Part shown: positions 1-13,237 of the stretch, in pieces | Layout of the letters: every line of letters begins with the position of its first letter | Numbering within the stretch: position 1 is the stretch's first letter | DNA from: Phyto melanocephala | Lineage: Eukaryota > Arthropoda > Insecta > Diptera > Rhinophoridae | Length of the DNA stretch: 64,000 nt | Assembly (NCBI GenBank): GCA_941918925.1 | Contig: OW799236.1 | Coordinates: 70,460,465 to 70,524,464, forward strand | Reading direction: 5' to 3' | Notes under the pieces: generated by a model | Told to the model about the DNA's origin: nothing | Database searches by the model: none | Seen by the model: the letters and a program-made list of their open reading frames with translations, nothing else | Translations under genes and position numbers: made by a program

Positions 1-954
1 ATTTTTTCATTCCATTGTCATCGTTTAGTGTTTGTTATTTGTACTAAAGAATCGTCATGTTTTTGTTGTTGTTACTATGCGCCGAATTTTATTTTGCATT
101 ATTGATATTTACAATTAAAAAAGAAACTAAAAAATAAATCAAATCACTGACGTTCAAACATTTGTTTAGCTTTTGTTTACTTTACAAGAGAAATTGACAA
201 AAATTAAAAGAAATTTCATGGAATTGTAATTTTTCAAACAAAAATATATAAATATAATAAAATTTTAAAGCATTATGTAATGTTGGATGGAAATCTTGAG
301 TTTCTCATCCAACGTAATAAATCAACGTAATAAAATTTGCAGTTGAGCTGTTTTTTTTAACAAATAAAGGCTGATACAGCATTAAACGTAAGAATTTGAG
401 TTGAGAAACCTATCAGTTTTCCTCTAGTTACAGCAACATTGTCAGAAAAATCGATGTGTACGTAGTACTTTTTTTACCCCAGCACAAATTCTTTTAAATT
501 AATCAAAGTTAATATAGTTAAATCTATGAAATTTTACATATAATGGTTCATAAGGTCTGAGCTTCCTGTTAGCAACATTGATACAAATTTTACGTTGAAG
601 ATACATATGTAGAATTAATTTTACCTTGAAATATATCCAGGACAAATGCAATATTGGAAACAATTCTTCGGCTATATAATGTTCGGAGTGACATAAGTAC
701 TATATGACTTCAATATGAGGGTTAGTTTATTTTAGGAGTCCAACGTAAATTTCGAAGGCAGAACAGAAAAAATTGTTTTTGAACTGATTTAATTTTTTGT
801 AAATAAGATTTTGTAGGTATTTTTAAAATATTTTTATTTTTCAAAATAATTTTGCCTATAACTTTGGCGGTTAGTAACCGATTTATCCAAACTTTAGTAG
901 AAATATCGCTACAGTCATATTATACGTATAAATAGTAACAAACATTTTTATAAA
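1..954. other. Non-coding AT-rich DNA, nothing recognised
   Basis: AT-rich sequence with stop codons in every frame and no recognisable protein motif, RNA or repeat end. It leads into the reverse-oriented repeat relic that follows. Confidence 0.5.
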
Positions 955-1311
955 CAAACCTGGGACTGAAAAATTTCGATTTTTGTTGACAAAAATTGGA
1001 AAAAATAGAGGTAGTCGTGTTTGTTTGCTCATATCTCAGAAAGTTATGGGGCGATCGTTCTGGATTTTAATAGCGATTCATTTCCAAATGTTTGCAAAAG
1101 ATCTGGGTAATGTGTGAGGGCTTCTGAAAGTTGATATCAACCAACAAATGGACAAGCTGACAGACCGACATACGTAAATAGCTCAGTCGTCTCCCCTAAT
1201 CATAGTCTGTCTGAAAATACTTACTTTGTGGCGTCGAAAATCAATATTGTAGAAATTAAAAATGAAATTACAAAGCTTTATATGCCCCTGGTACCATATT
1301 TTAAGGGTATA
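955..1311 (-). repeat. Relic of the TATACCC-ended dispersed repeat family (reverse)
   Basis: Read on the minus strand, this begins with TTATACCCTT near 1311. It then follows the same order of landmarks as the well-preserved copies at 12.7 and 19.3 kb: an 'ATTTCTACAAT' stretch, a degenerate 'CCACAAAGTA' motif, a GTC-rich 'GGTCTGTCAGCTTGTCC' run, 'TCAACTTTCAGAAGCCC', and 'TTTCTGAGATATGAGCAAAC'. It is heavily diverged, and the other end with its ATTCGG hairpin is not visible. It has no coding capacity. Confidence 0.6.
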
Positions 1312-1891
1312 AAAATACAGACATACAACAAATATTAGTTACCAGATTCGACTATTTAACGAAACAATCTATTTTCAAAGGTGAAATTAAGGAACGTTTT
1401 CTGTTGTAAGTTTTGTCTACCATACGGTATACATTTGAAAATAAGGAATTTTAAATTTTCAAATTAACTGTCTTACAATTTTACTATGCAAACAAAAGAA
1501 AGTTAAACCACTTCGAGCCTAGCGCTGTCCAGACAAAAAACTTAGAAAAAAGAACATTAAACAAGATATTTAAAAAAATGTGTCCGGACAAAGAAATGCA
1601 AATAAATTTACCTGAAGAGCTATCCTACAAAAGGCTACTACTACTAAAATCTACTCATCTAAACTAGGTTAACCTAACAGCTCGGGTGCTTATTATTTTT
1701 TCAACTATTTGATCCAAAATATTTCATGTTGGAGAAGATAAATAAATATTGGTTTACCTCTTGATATATATAAATTTATATGTATTTATATGAATGTGCC
1801 TTAAACCATGGCACTAGGATAACAGGTAGACTTATTACCCCAGCTGATTAACATGCTTTTTGTTTCTTTGTCATTAGGCATTTATACGTCA
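1312..1891. other. Non-coding spacer, nothing recognised
   Basis: AT-rich sequence with no ORF, RNA or repeat that can be supported. It ends where the Helitron-like element begins. Confidence 0.5.
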
Positions 1892-2754
1892 TCTATATAT
1901 ATAAAAGTGAAACTCTGTGTCTGTGTGTGTTAGCTATAGACTCCGAAACTGTAAAACCGATCGGACTCAAGCTTTGGCAAGTTGTTGTACACATACCAGG
2001 AAGTGTTTATGGGTGGAAAAAAGTGGGCGGGGCCACGCCCATAAAAATTAGTTATCAGTTTTAGCTACTTGCACTTGACCGATTTTTTTGAAACTTTGCA
2101 CACATATCGAGCTATCCTGACTAAATAATTTCGTGATAAGAAAAGTGGGCGGGGCCACGCCCCTAAAAAAGTTTTAATTTTGAGGTACTTGCACTGGACC
2201 GATTTCTCTGAAACTTTGCACACATACTAAGCTGTCATAACCATTTATTTTCGTGATTAGAAAAGTGGGCAGGGCCACGCCCATAAAAAAAGGTTATAAT
2301 TTTGAGGTACTTGCACGAGACCGATTTTTTTGAAATTTTGTACACATATCGAACTATCATGACTAAATAATTTCGTGATTAGAAAAGTGGGCAGTGCCAC
2401 GCTCATAAAAAAGAGGTATCATTTTGAGGTACTTGCACTGGACCGATTATTCTGAAACTTTGCACACATATTGAGCTGTTATGACTTTACGATTTCGTGA
2501 TTAGAAAAGTGGGCAGGGCCACGCCTATAAAAACAATTATAATTTTAAGTTACTTGCACTGGTCCGATTCTTCTGAAACTTTGCACACATATTGAGCTGT
2601 TATGACTTTACAATTTCGTGATTAGAAAAGTGGGCAATGCCACGCCTATAAAAAAAATTATAGTTTTTAGGTTTTTGTACTTGATATTCAATTAAAATTC
2701 AGAATGCATTTCGATTCATTAAGGGGCGTCGCAACGCGCGCCGGGTTTGGCTAT
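1892..2754 (+). mobile_element. Non-autonomous Helitron-like element, copy 1
   Basis: The left end is A|TCTATATATATAAAAGTG, the 5'-TC start and AT-rich lead typical of insect Helitrons. It is followed by the usual 'CCGAAACTGTAAAACCGATCGG' type of stretch. The right end is GC-rich (GGGGCGTCGCAACGCGCGCC, able to form a small GCGT/ACGC hairpin) and finishes GGGTTTGGCTA next to a T. The interior is a tandem array of six ~120-bp units, each ending in a palindromic GTGGGC...GCCAC block (near 2022, 2145, 2265, 2387, 2507 and 2629). There is no Rep/helicase coding sequence. The 3' terminus reads CTAT rather than the consensus CTAG seen in the copy at 61.8 kb. Family assignment rests on the ends only. 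Confidence 0.6.
2022..2690 (+). repeat. Tandem ~120-bp units with GTGGGC..GCCAC palindrome
   Basis: Six repeats share the order 'ACTTGCACTGGACCGATT', 'TGAAACTTTGCACACATA', 'TTTCGTGATTAGAAAAGTGG' and 'GGGCGGGGCCACGCCC', then an A-run. The first two palindromes are perfect GGGCG/CGCCC hairpins; later ones decay (GGGCAGGG, GGGCAGTG, GGGCAATG). This is a minisatellite internal to the Helitron-like element. Confidence 0.75.
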
Positions 2755-5700
2755 TTTAATATAAAATGCAAAATGTTGTGCAACAACCTTGATTTTTTTT
2801 TTTTTGTGAACAATCAACACTTAAGAAGGTTGTACAATGACAGATACATTTTTGTACAATAAAAATAAAATAATTGTATACAATTTACAGAACAATAACA
2901 TTAAATATATAATATGATGATCGAGTAAAAGTAAAATTTAATATTATTTAATGTTAAAAAAATAATATGGTTTTCAAAATACGAACACAATTATAAATAT
3001 TTAAACATCTGTTTCAAAAAGTGAATTTTATAACTTATTCATTAAAGAAGTTGATACCAAACCAAATTCTAATTTTCCAACCCTGAAGAATGTTTAATAA
3101 AACTACAAGTGAGATGTATTAAAGAGCTGCACAAGCGTAAGGAAAATTGTTCACAAGTAAACTGACAAAATTTAGAATAAAGTGTGTAGAGATTAAACTC
3201 ACGGTATAAAATACATACTACTAAGAATGTGTGGTTTGCTGTACCATTAAAATATTGAAGAAAAAAACAAAAATAAAACAGAGCTGGAATAAACTAAAGA
3301 TAAATCGGAACATAAGTGAAAAATACCATTAAAACTGAAAAAAAAACACTCAGAATATGTAAATCAAAATATATATTTTCTTATTAACTCGTAGAAAAAA
3401 ATTTGGAATAATATCGCATGGCCTCAGGAAAAAAAATATGATTTCCATGATTATGCCTTATATGTATACCGGGCTTAGCAATGGCCTGGATTACATTGAC
3501 TTAGATCTACGACATCGTAAAAGACAAATTTTACCAATTCAAGTTTGCCCTCCAGCACTTATTTTAGTAACATAGATTGAATAATCTTACGTTCTGTTTT
3601 ATCAAATACTTGCCATTGTTATGTAGCTGAATAATAAATATCAAATTAGGAAAAGACAGCTTCAATAACATGGCTGCTACAAACTGTCCTTGACGTTAAG
3701 ACAACTTTTTTCGAATCTATTTTCCGTGAATATTGTGCAACATGTGGGTAAAGTAACTAAAAAATATAAACAGATTTATAGGGAATAAAAAAGAAAGAAA
3801 AAATAACAATAAAATAAAATTGCACACATATATTATTATCCCAATGACAGATTTATGGCATATACTGAGAAATTCTCTCACATATACAAACAACTTTGGC
3901 GCTCTTTTCTTTCTGGCAAATTAAACATAAAAATCTCAGGAAATTTGTTCTACCCAGCATTAGACGGTAGAAAGTCAGATGTTTCTTATATTTTAGATGT
4001 AAAACATTTCAAAAAAAAAATATACACAATTTTATAATTCTCTATTGTGATACTACCAAGAGCAGCTGATTTACCTTGCTGTGAATCAAAGCAAACAGTT
4101 ATTTGTCCCGTGACATATTATTTTATTTTATTTGCCTTTTTATCCTCATCTCATGCCGGTAAATTAACGATCTTCTCTGATTTCAGTGCTAAGGTCATTA
4201 ACCATTATGAACAATTGTTAAACGTGAGAAGAATGTTAAGCGAGAGTAATTTTTAAAGAGCAGACTCTGCACGATCCTTTGTTGTAAGCCAAAATAAATT
4301 TATAAAACACACAATAGCTCAAAGTAGTGTTGCCGAGTACATTTATAAATAACTTCGCTGAGTTAGCAACATGAACCTTTGAAATATGTGGTCAAAGAGG
4401 TAACAATTACTTTAAGTCTACTTCTAAGTTCTCGTCCACATTAAAGAACACTTTTTGCAAACTTTTTAATTTTTTTTCTTTTAAGTTTTCACATAAGTCC
4501 TCACAGTGGCACTCGGTTAACAAAAATATTATTTTTTTAATTACTGTCATATAGGAATCTCTTAGCGATTATTTAGAACACAAGACAATTTTTTATATAT
4601 ATAACACAGTGTACCCTTTCTTTCTTTCCTCTTTCATCAACAAACTCAAAAGTTTTGCAACAAATGTTTCATAATGTAGACATCGACTTACTGTATTGTA
4701 TATCTTTATAATTACAAACATCAACATATTTGACAATATTTCTGTAACTTGGCAATACTAGTTAAGACGAATTTAATGTTAAGCATTTCAAGAGAGATCC
4801 TTTCTATTGTTTACCTACAAACATCATCAGCTGTTTCAATCGCCCGCTGTATGGGACAGATGTTGAATGTGAGTGTGTAAGATCGATCTAGGCATGAAAT
4901 TAAAAACAATAATAACAATGATCGATACTGCTGATAAAATTCTATGGGATAAATAATCTTTTAACACAATTGATTTTGTGAGTGTGTGTTAATTTTTATG
5001 CCAACGAATTTGTAATGACGATAATTACAGAATGTTGTAATTTATTTGGAAATATTTTAATTTGTTTTGTTCAGGAAAAGCATTTTGGCAGTTGAGGTAA
5101 ATACTTAATGTATTTGATAGAAAAAGGAAGTAATTTAGGTAACACGCATGAAATAAAATAAATTTTTAATAAATGGATTTTATCCCAAATAAATACGAAA
5201 CTTCTTTAAAACAAATGGGACTATTTTAGGAAGTCACCACAAACATCAACTGAAGTATTTTTTATATACAATTATAAATGGTTAAAACATATTTGTGGCA
5301 TTCCTACAACCAATAGATAGAATAAAAATTTAAAAAAGATGCATAAACTCATAAACTCCATAAATGAAATTTCAATACAAAACAAATCTATATAACATTA
5401 CGAAAGATTGAAAAATGTAATACAGGTTTTCTAACAATAAATAATTTATTCAAAATCTTTCATAACAAAATAACCTGTGAAATATATTTAAACTAAAAGT
5501 TTAAAAAGTTAAAACGATTAAGAGTTTTTTCTTCATTTAAAGGCGAATACAATTTCGACACTGTTAAAAGCTATAAGCGATTAAAAGAAATATTTGGAAA
5601 AAACTCAAAAGTAAAATTAAAGCAATGAGAATCAAGTTTCAACTTGTATACTCTATTGTGAATAATTGTTTTTTTTTTAATTGCCTTTCAAATGATTTAA

Positions 5701-7047
5701 TATGATTCTTGTGTGGTTAAACACACCTCAAATGTAAATTGTTATTTTATTTTTTGATAAATTTCTAAAGCGTGAAGTAGCACTGAAAGTGATATTTGCG
5801 CTAACAAACCCATAAACAATTTCTTTAATCAATTCCCAGCAAAAACTAGGTAATGAATTTCTCTAACTAAATACAAGTTTTTCAATTTCTATTACATATT
5901 GCAAAAAAAAGTGTTTCAGTAATTACTTTTATTTACACACCCACACAATACAATTTCTTATTGCGAAACTTTTAGCAGCCATTCAAATGCATAACATTTT
6001 ATAATTCTCATTCAGTTCACTAGCAAAATGTTGACTTTTAAGTTTCAAATTAACGTATGGCAGAATAATTACACCGAATCTTCGTCCGCAAAAAAAACGA
6101 AAAATATCTGTAAATTCATGGCATTAATGGGTTATTAAGGTTATTAAAATCAAGTAATCATTGATTGCTATAAAAGTATAAGTATTTAATTAAGTCCCTA
6201 TTTAAAGGCGAGAGTAATAAGTTCTTACTCGAATCAATATTTGTAAGCGAGGGTGGCAAGTCCTTATTTAGAGTCACTTTTTGCAATCGAGGTCCAATAA
6301 CGTCGCCGTTTAATATAATCGGTTTAGATATAAGTTGAGAAGAACTGTTTTTCAGTAGATTCAACTAATTATTTTTAATTACAATTTTTGATGGGTTTTT
6401 TTATTGGTAACAGCAAGATTAATAATTCGTATCTATATTTATTCGGAAATCGAGTAAACTACGGCAGAAATTTAAGTTCATGGCGGTTAAATTTCGGTTC
6501 CAACCCCAAATTGTTTTGCTTGAGAGATGATAATTTGAATTTGGGCATTTTAGTAGGACACTTTTAAAAAATAAAATATATTAACAAACACGTTTTAATT
6601 ACATTTATTGCATACTATCCTGTGCACGCAACTTCGTCAGCGTAGTTATTGGTAGTTAATCAGGTTGTTATATTTTTGGCATTATTCCACGAATTCAACT
6701 GATTATTGTGATAAAGGGTAGCCTATGTGTTAATCATCGTTTCTCTCGATCTGTGTGACAAATTGTATTTAGTTTCACTCAGCCATTTTTGCGTGACTGG
6801 GTAACAAACATTCACATTTATTAAATTAGTAGGACATGAAAATATTTTTTTTAAATTTTGAAACTATATTATTCCAAATTGTTTTTGTTTTTAATTTGTT
6901 CAAAGCAATACAACATAATTTTATGTGAAGTAAATTTCATCGAACCGAATAATCACTTACTAAATAAATTAAACAAATATATGATGCATCTGGCTTAAAG
7001 AGTCGATTTAAGTCAATTTAAACAAGTAAGAGCACTATATTCGGCTT
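2755..7047. other. Long non-coding stretch, nothing recognised
   Basis: About 4.3 kb of AT-rich DNA with homopolymer tracts. The longest open frames (for example 3855-4037 and 4047-4256) are lysine- or phenylalanine-rich chance frames with no motif. No RNA gene or complete repeat was seen. Confidence 0.5.
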
Positions 7048-7655
7048 TCACTTTCTTTATATAACTTCGACATGCTAGTAAAATATTTTCGTAAATTCAG
7101 TCTTTCAATGAAAGTTGGTGTTAGCTTTGTCCATAGAGATAATATATGAATTTAAGATAAAGCGTTATATGGGAGGTAGGCGTTAGAGTAGCCGTGTCGC
7201 CTTCATAACAATGACATGACTAGAACGCTATATGCTCGAAATGTCATCATCATACATACCTCTAATTTTGTCGGTTTTATGAGCTTTTACATTTCATATA
7301 TACATTCAAAAGTTTATGGCTATACGTTAATGCTTTTGCACACAATTACAATTTATTTGATGTTGAAAAGACATGGTTTTTTTGTCCTATTCTCGCATAA
7401 CGAGTTAAAACTCTGTTTCCAACATTGCGATTCGGCCTATTTTCAATACCAAACATACTTTGTCTGTAAGAAAGTTTCTAGCAAAATTTGAGATCCTAAG
7501 TTTTTCTATCCGACCTGTATCGTGCTTTTAACAGACGGACAGACGGTTATAGCTAGATCATCATAAAATAAAACCCCAACTCAGATATAATATATACTTT
7601 ATGGGGTCCAGAATGTATATTTCGATGTGTTACAATGGAAATGACAAAAAAATTC
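7048..7655 (-). repeat. Relic of the TATACCC family, CCCGCCACCA subfamily (reverse)
   Basis: The sequence closely follows the reverse-oriented copy at 56.7-57.6 kb: 'ATATTTTCGTAAATT', 'CAGTCTTTCAATGAAAGT', 'CATATGGGAGGTAGGCG'-like text, 'CGAGTTAAAACTCTGTTTCC', 'TTTTCAATACCAAACAT', an 'ACAGACGGACAGACGG' run, 'TTTATGGGGTCCAGAAT' and 'TTTCGATGTGTTACAA'. Both termini are lost or too diverged to place. The open frame at 7216-7491 lies entirely inside this repeat and is not a gene. Confidence 0.7.
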
Positions 7656-8571
7656 AAAGTTTGAGGTCACTTAATCCTATGGATCTAAAAATATAAGGTT
7701 TTGAAAATCGGGAAATTGGTCGGGAGGCTATTTATGTATATGAAAGCCACCTTTATAAAAATATAAATAAATATATTTTTTAAGGATGCTTTTCTTTTCT
7801 ACAGTTGTGACGAGTTTCAAAAAGGAATAAAGTTTTAATCCAGAAGTATAAGTCATAATGAAGAAGGTAAGTTTGATTAATTTGACATGAAAAAACACAA
7901 ATATCCTCAGCCAAAGAAGCGGTCTCCAGATTAATTTAATAATAATACTTTACTTATATTTTTCACTTAAAATGAAACTCCTAAATTTCAAATAATCTCT
8001 TGCTCATTAAAGAGGGGAGTGTCCCCTTCTTTAAAAAAAATAAATAAATTATAGCCATCAACAAATTTTATTTATTTGCGAAAATAATAACATTTCATTG
8101 CTTTACTATAATGTAGGAAATTTTTTAACTTTTTCCATAATTTTTAACTCATACACATCATGTATTAAAAAAGAATTTTAATAGCTTATGTTCTATTTAT
8201 AAAATATTGAATAAATTGTTCTAAAATCCTTTTTTGCTTTTGTGTTTGTACCATAAGTATGTGTGGAAACTACACATGTGTTTATGCAAGAGTATAAAAA
8301 AATATGACTCATATATTGTCATGAAGAAATATTTTGCTATTTAAAAATACAATCCATCTATTTAAAAACGTGACTGCTTTCTAAGACTTTATAATGTTTT
8401 AATTTTTTTCCATATTGTCATATAATATTGTTACATGTTCCTTTGAATTTTTTTGCTTTTCTTTATGTAATAAATAATATGACATGCATAATACATAAAG
8501 TATTTTTTTGCAACATATTATATATACATAAAATGCATGTGCACATTTTCTATATAATTATAAGTATGTAA
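7656..8571. other. Non-coding spacer before the microsatellite
   Basis: AT-rich DNA with A/T homopolymers. No gene, RNA or repeat boundary can be supported. Confidence 0.5.
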
Positions 8572-8821
8572 ATACATACATACATACATACATACATACA
8601 TACATACATACATACATACATACATACATTCTTGCATACATACATACATACATACATACATACATACATACATACATACATACATACATACATACATACA
8701 TACATACATACATACATACATACATACATACATACATACATACATACATACATACATACATACATACATACATACATACATACATACATACATACATACA
8801 TACATACATACATACATACAT
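8572..8821. repeat. (TACA)n microsatellite, about 250 bp
   Basis: An almost uninterrupted run of the 4-nt unit ATAC/TACA (about 60 copies), broken once by TCTTG at 8630-8634. All frames through it are open on both strands (Tyr-Ile-His-Thr on plus, Met-Tyr-Val-Cys on minus), so several apparent long ORFs here are artefacts of the repeat. Diverged TACA/ATGCATAC units flank it on the right to about 8840. Confidence 0.97.
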
Positions 8822-8829
8822 GTATACAT

Positions 8830-11800
8830 ATGCATGCATAAGGTTATTATTATAAAATAGCCTCGTTATTTTGCTCAATGAACCATATAAAGGCTGATGC
8901 TGTTTTCCCTTCCATTCATTCTGCTTACTTTTTTGAATATTTTTTTTCTTCTTCTTTTTATGCACAGAAAATCAATAAAGTTTATAGTAAACTTTATGAC
9001 AGACAACTATTAATATATGTACATATGTATGTATAAGTTGTTGTATGTGAAAGAGATTATTTTAAAAATAGCTGGCACAGAAAATCAATATTCATAAATT
9101 TATTTATACTGCTGTTGTTTATGATGTTGACAAGGATATTAAATATTTACAGATTTTTGAAAGGAAATTGTATTTCAGTTCGAAGGATTTTCCATAGTCA
9201 TTTTATACAAAAAAGCATTTTAGTAGAAAATTAAAAATTTATTATATTTATTTACGTGCATCTGCAAGCATATATTTGATGTAAAACAAAATTTATAAGA
9301 ACTTTTTCATATGAATTTTATTAAGTTCAAAAACTCCATTAACTAGAAGTTGTGAAGCACTCATTGCTCCCTTAATACGTTCAATACCACGAAATAAATT
9401 ACAGCGGCCAAAAATTCAGTGTATTTAGGAAGTTCTTTAAGAAGAAGTTTCACCAAATGTAACTAATTGTGCAACAAATAAAGGCAAAAGCTGCTTAATG
9501 TGTGATTCCAAAAAAGTCGTCAAAATTAATAATGCCATCAAAAATTTTATAATAAAGTGAATAAAATGAAAATGGTATAACAAGTTTTGTTTGTAAGCTT
9601 TTTCTCTAAATTTACTAGGTTTTAACAAATTAAAGGTTTTTTCATCAAATTTTCATTTATGTGCCTTAGAGACACTATTTTATGTCTGTATGATTAGGGT
9701 TAATCTAAATGCAAACTTTGAAATTGTGGTAATAACGTACCAAAAAAGAATATAGAAAAAAAACAGATGGTAAATTTTGTTTAAACTAATTGATAATTTC
9801 AATAAACTCTATGTTACAAATTAGATTAAAATATTGAGTTAAATAGTTTATATTTGCTAACAATACTTATGGTTCTGATCAAAACATAAAACCGAAGCTG
9901 GTTTCAAAAGTGCATTTCACTCAGCTTTTATCGGGTTATTAATTTGTTAAAAATATTCTGTCATCGCCTAATATAAATTAGATTCAAAAAACAAAAATAT
10001 AAATTTGTGCATTTTTAATATTTAGATACAAGTTAGTACAATTTTTGATTAAAAAAAAATACACCAATACATTCACATATTTCACCCTGTGTTTTTACCA
10101 AAACAAAAATTTTAATATAGTAGGCAGTGCTGACTTCATTGGCTTACCGTTTAGCCCTTTACCGTACATAGAAATTCTAACACTAATTAAATACAAATGC
10201 AGAATTGTTTATATTTTTCATACTGCTTAGCATTTCAGCAGCTACATAAGTACTTTTAATTTTTATTTTCAGAGATCTGCGGGATTTTGACAGAACAACT
10301 GATATGGAATTTAAATTAATAAAAAATATTTGAAGAAATCCTGAAGTAATTATTTATCAAGACTTATTTAAAACTTCGATTTTAATTTAAGTTACAATTA
10401 ATAAATTTTTTATGGTGTTCTTTGACAAATATAGCATTTTTTTACTCTCAACCCAAACTAATCCTACGTTGCCACATGCAAGTGAAAAAAACAAGTAAAA
10501 CAAGTAAAATTTTCACACTTACGGCAAGCAAAGTGACAAGACGACAAACAGTGTTGTCGAATACTGAGTTTTTTCTTAACTCACTAATATTTCATCTAAT
10601 TTTTTCCATAAATACATATGTATATTTGTATATGAAAAATATTGAGAACAAGTAAATATATTCATTTAGAATGTAAGTCTTAGCATAAACATAAATTTTT
10701 AATAAAAAAAAAAAATTATTAAAAAATTATATGTCTACAGGTAACGCTCAATAGTGACTATTGGCAACACTTAGTTAACAAATGAAGTAGCGCTATTTAT
10801 TTTGAATTTATTTAAAGTTTATTTGTTGACGACATTTTAAAAATGAACTTGCACTCTGCTGTGTAGCCACTTGAAATTTTTTTGTATTTTTTTGGCATTT
10901 CTCCTGATTTTCGTAAGTCATACGTATACACTACTTGCAAATAAATACTTACTTGTGGCAACGTAGGGTAAAATTGAAAAGTGAAGTTAAAGTTCAGGAT
11001 AATTATGTTAAACAAAATAATGCCGGATACAGCAGATGTTGCCAAATTTCTTCCCAACTCAATTACAATGGAAAAATTAATTATTGTAACAAACAAATTT
11101 TAATTTTACTACATTAGAAAGTTTTAGAGGTTTTAAATTTTGAAGCACACAAAAAATCCTAATAGTAAGTATAGTAAATGTGAATGTTTGTTTGTTTGGA
11201 TATTTAGATTTTTGGGAGTTCAAATTTTGTTATTCAATAATGCTAAATAGACAGAACTAAAATAAATTTGGCAAACAAATAGACAACAACCAAGATTAAC
11301 CCATACGGTAACCCTTATCACGATAATCAAGAAAAGTAGCGAAAATATGTATTAAATACATTTTTTCTATTTAGTTCGCCAGTTGTTCAATAGATTCAAG
11401 TGTCTAAAATGTTCACGTACTGGCGAAAAAAATATAATTGTTGTTTTAAATATTCGCATTTATTCCTATACCAGAAATATAATAACTGTGAACGATTGCA
11501 TATTTAAATATTTTTATATTTGGCGGCTAAACAAATTTTAATGAAATTATCCGCACCGATAGGTAACAACTTGAATTATTACGCAAAAAAACTACCTTTT
11601 GTGTCGAAAACTACACCCAGAAAACTGACTTTTTGCCTATCAAATGTTTCAGTTAAACTTATGTTTTGTAATTATAAAAAAACAAGAACAAAACTTTGTA
11701 GATACTACCGTAAAATTTAACAATCACAACTATGCAACTATCAAAAATTGCGGTACTCGCAACCGATACTGTTTTTTCTATATTCTTGAAATTTTGAGAA

Positions 11801-12701
11801 CTAATGTAAATATATATTATTGAATATATGTATGTGTGAGGAACTAGAAAGTGGACTGGATACACATCAAGCAAACATATTGGTATTCTTCATAAAAATA
11901 TGATTATATGTGTGAAATCAACGGTGTTTGATGGAAAACTAATTTTTTTTATTATTATAATGCGACTAAGAGGCTTGATAAGTATCTTGATCGTTTCTAG
12001 TCCCATTAACAGCGAGTGTCTGTTAAATTTGTGTACAGTCAAAAAACAGTGAACGTGACACCTTTTTTTGTGGAAATTTTTGTATGTGATTCAACTAATT
12101 TTGTTTAAATAGCTTTACAATAAAGCAATAAATAAAGGTGGTGAAAATAGTCTAAAATAAAAGGGAGTTTTCCTCCCATATAATGTTAATACCTTTTTAT
12201 AAATATTGGTAGTACCAAAAACTTATTTTTAAAATAGTACAACCAGAAAAAATTCCAAGAGCTGTACAATGGTACGTTGCATCTCTTATAGTGCTTTCAC
12301 ACTTGAGATTTTAATAAAAAAATTAGTTTCAAAGTTAAAACAAATCACTGAAACATAATTTTACCAGGAAAACAAATTCGTTCAAAGTATCATACAACTT
12401 CTTTTGATTTGATTTTAAGAAGATTTTATGAAATATAAAATTGATTTTGGTGTTCTGAATTCTGTTTTTAGTTTTCCATTTCCAACAAAAATCTGAAAAC
12501 AGTGCGTCAACACAAAAATATTAAAAATAACTGCAATAAATTCACTTATTTCAACGAAGTATAAATTTTATTTTCAATAAATTTAATAGACATATTGTGA
12601 GTTAAAACCAGATTTTAACTTTTTGAGCGAAGACACTGTTAGCTTATCAATACATACTTTCCCTTGGTTATAAAAGTTGTCTACATAACATTTTTTCTAA
12701 T
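8830..12701. other. Long non-coding stretch, nothing recognised
   Basis: AT-rich DNA. Open frames such as 9437-9628, 10422-10655, 10812-11096 and 11520-11720 have low-complexity composition and no domain or motif. A short GC-richer patch near 12000-12060 holds nothing I can name. Confidence 0.5.
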
Positions 12702-13205
12702 TATACCCTTCACACAGTGAAAAAGGGTATATATAGGTTTGTCATTCCGTGTGAAATTTCTACAATTTTCATTTCCGACCCCATAAAGTATATATTTTCT
12801 GAAAGCTTATGAATAGAGGAGTCGATTAAGCCCTGACCGTCTGTCCGTCTGTCCGTCTGTCCGTCTGACCGTCTGTCCGTGTGTATGTTGAAATCAACTT
12901 TTTGAAGCCCCCCGACATAGGTTGGACCCGGGTAAGGTATTAAAATATCAGAAATATTCGGGAGTAGATCGGTATTGAAAATCAGAAACATCGGTACATA
13001 AACAACTGAGATATGAGCAAAAACCCACGACCACCTCGATTTTCTTTTCATAAAAACAACATTACAACAACAACATACATACATACAAACGTGTATACTG
13101 GTTAGAGAAAACGTGGCATCGAATCCCAGCTGCGGCAAAAAAATTTTTTTTTTTAATTTTTTTTTTATTTTTTTTTTATTTTTTATTTTATATATTATAT
13201 ATATT

Positions 13206-13237
<32 letters not shown>

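Noticed and set aside
7216..7491. 91-codon plus-strand frame.
   Set aside because: Lies within the reverse-oriented TATACCC-family relic and is matched by related non-coding sequence in copies C and D.
8518..8965. Several 69-135-codon frames with MYVC or HTYI repeats on both strands.
   Set aside because: They are read-through of the TACA microsatellite.
12710..13138. 142-codon minus-strand frame, partly shared with 19370-19693.
   Set aside because: Its conservation between copies A and B reflects identical repeat DNA; the frame runs through the CCGTCTGT repeat (giving DRRSDGQTDRR) and has no domain.
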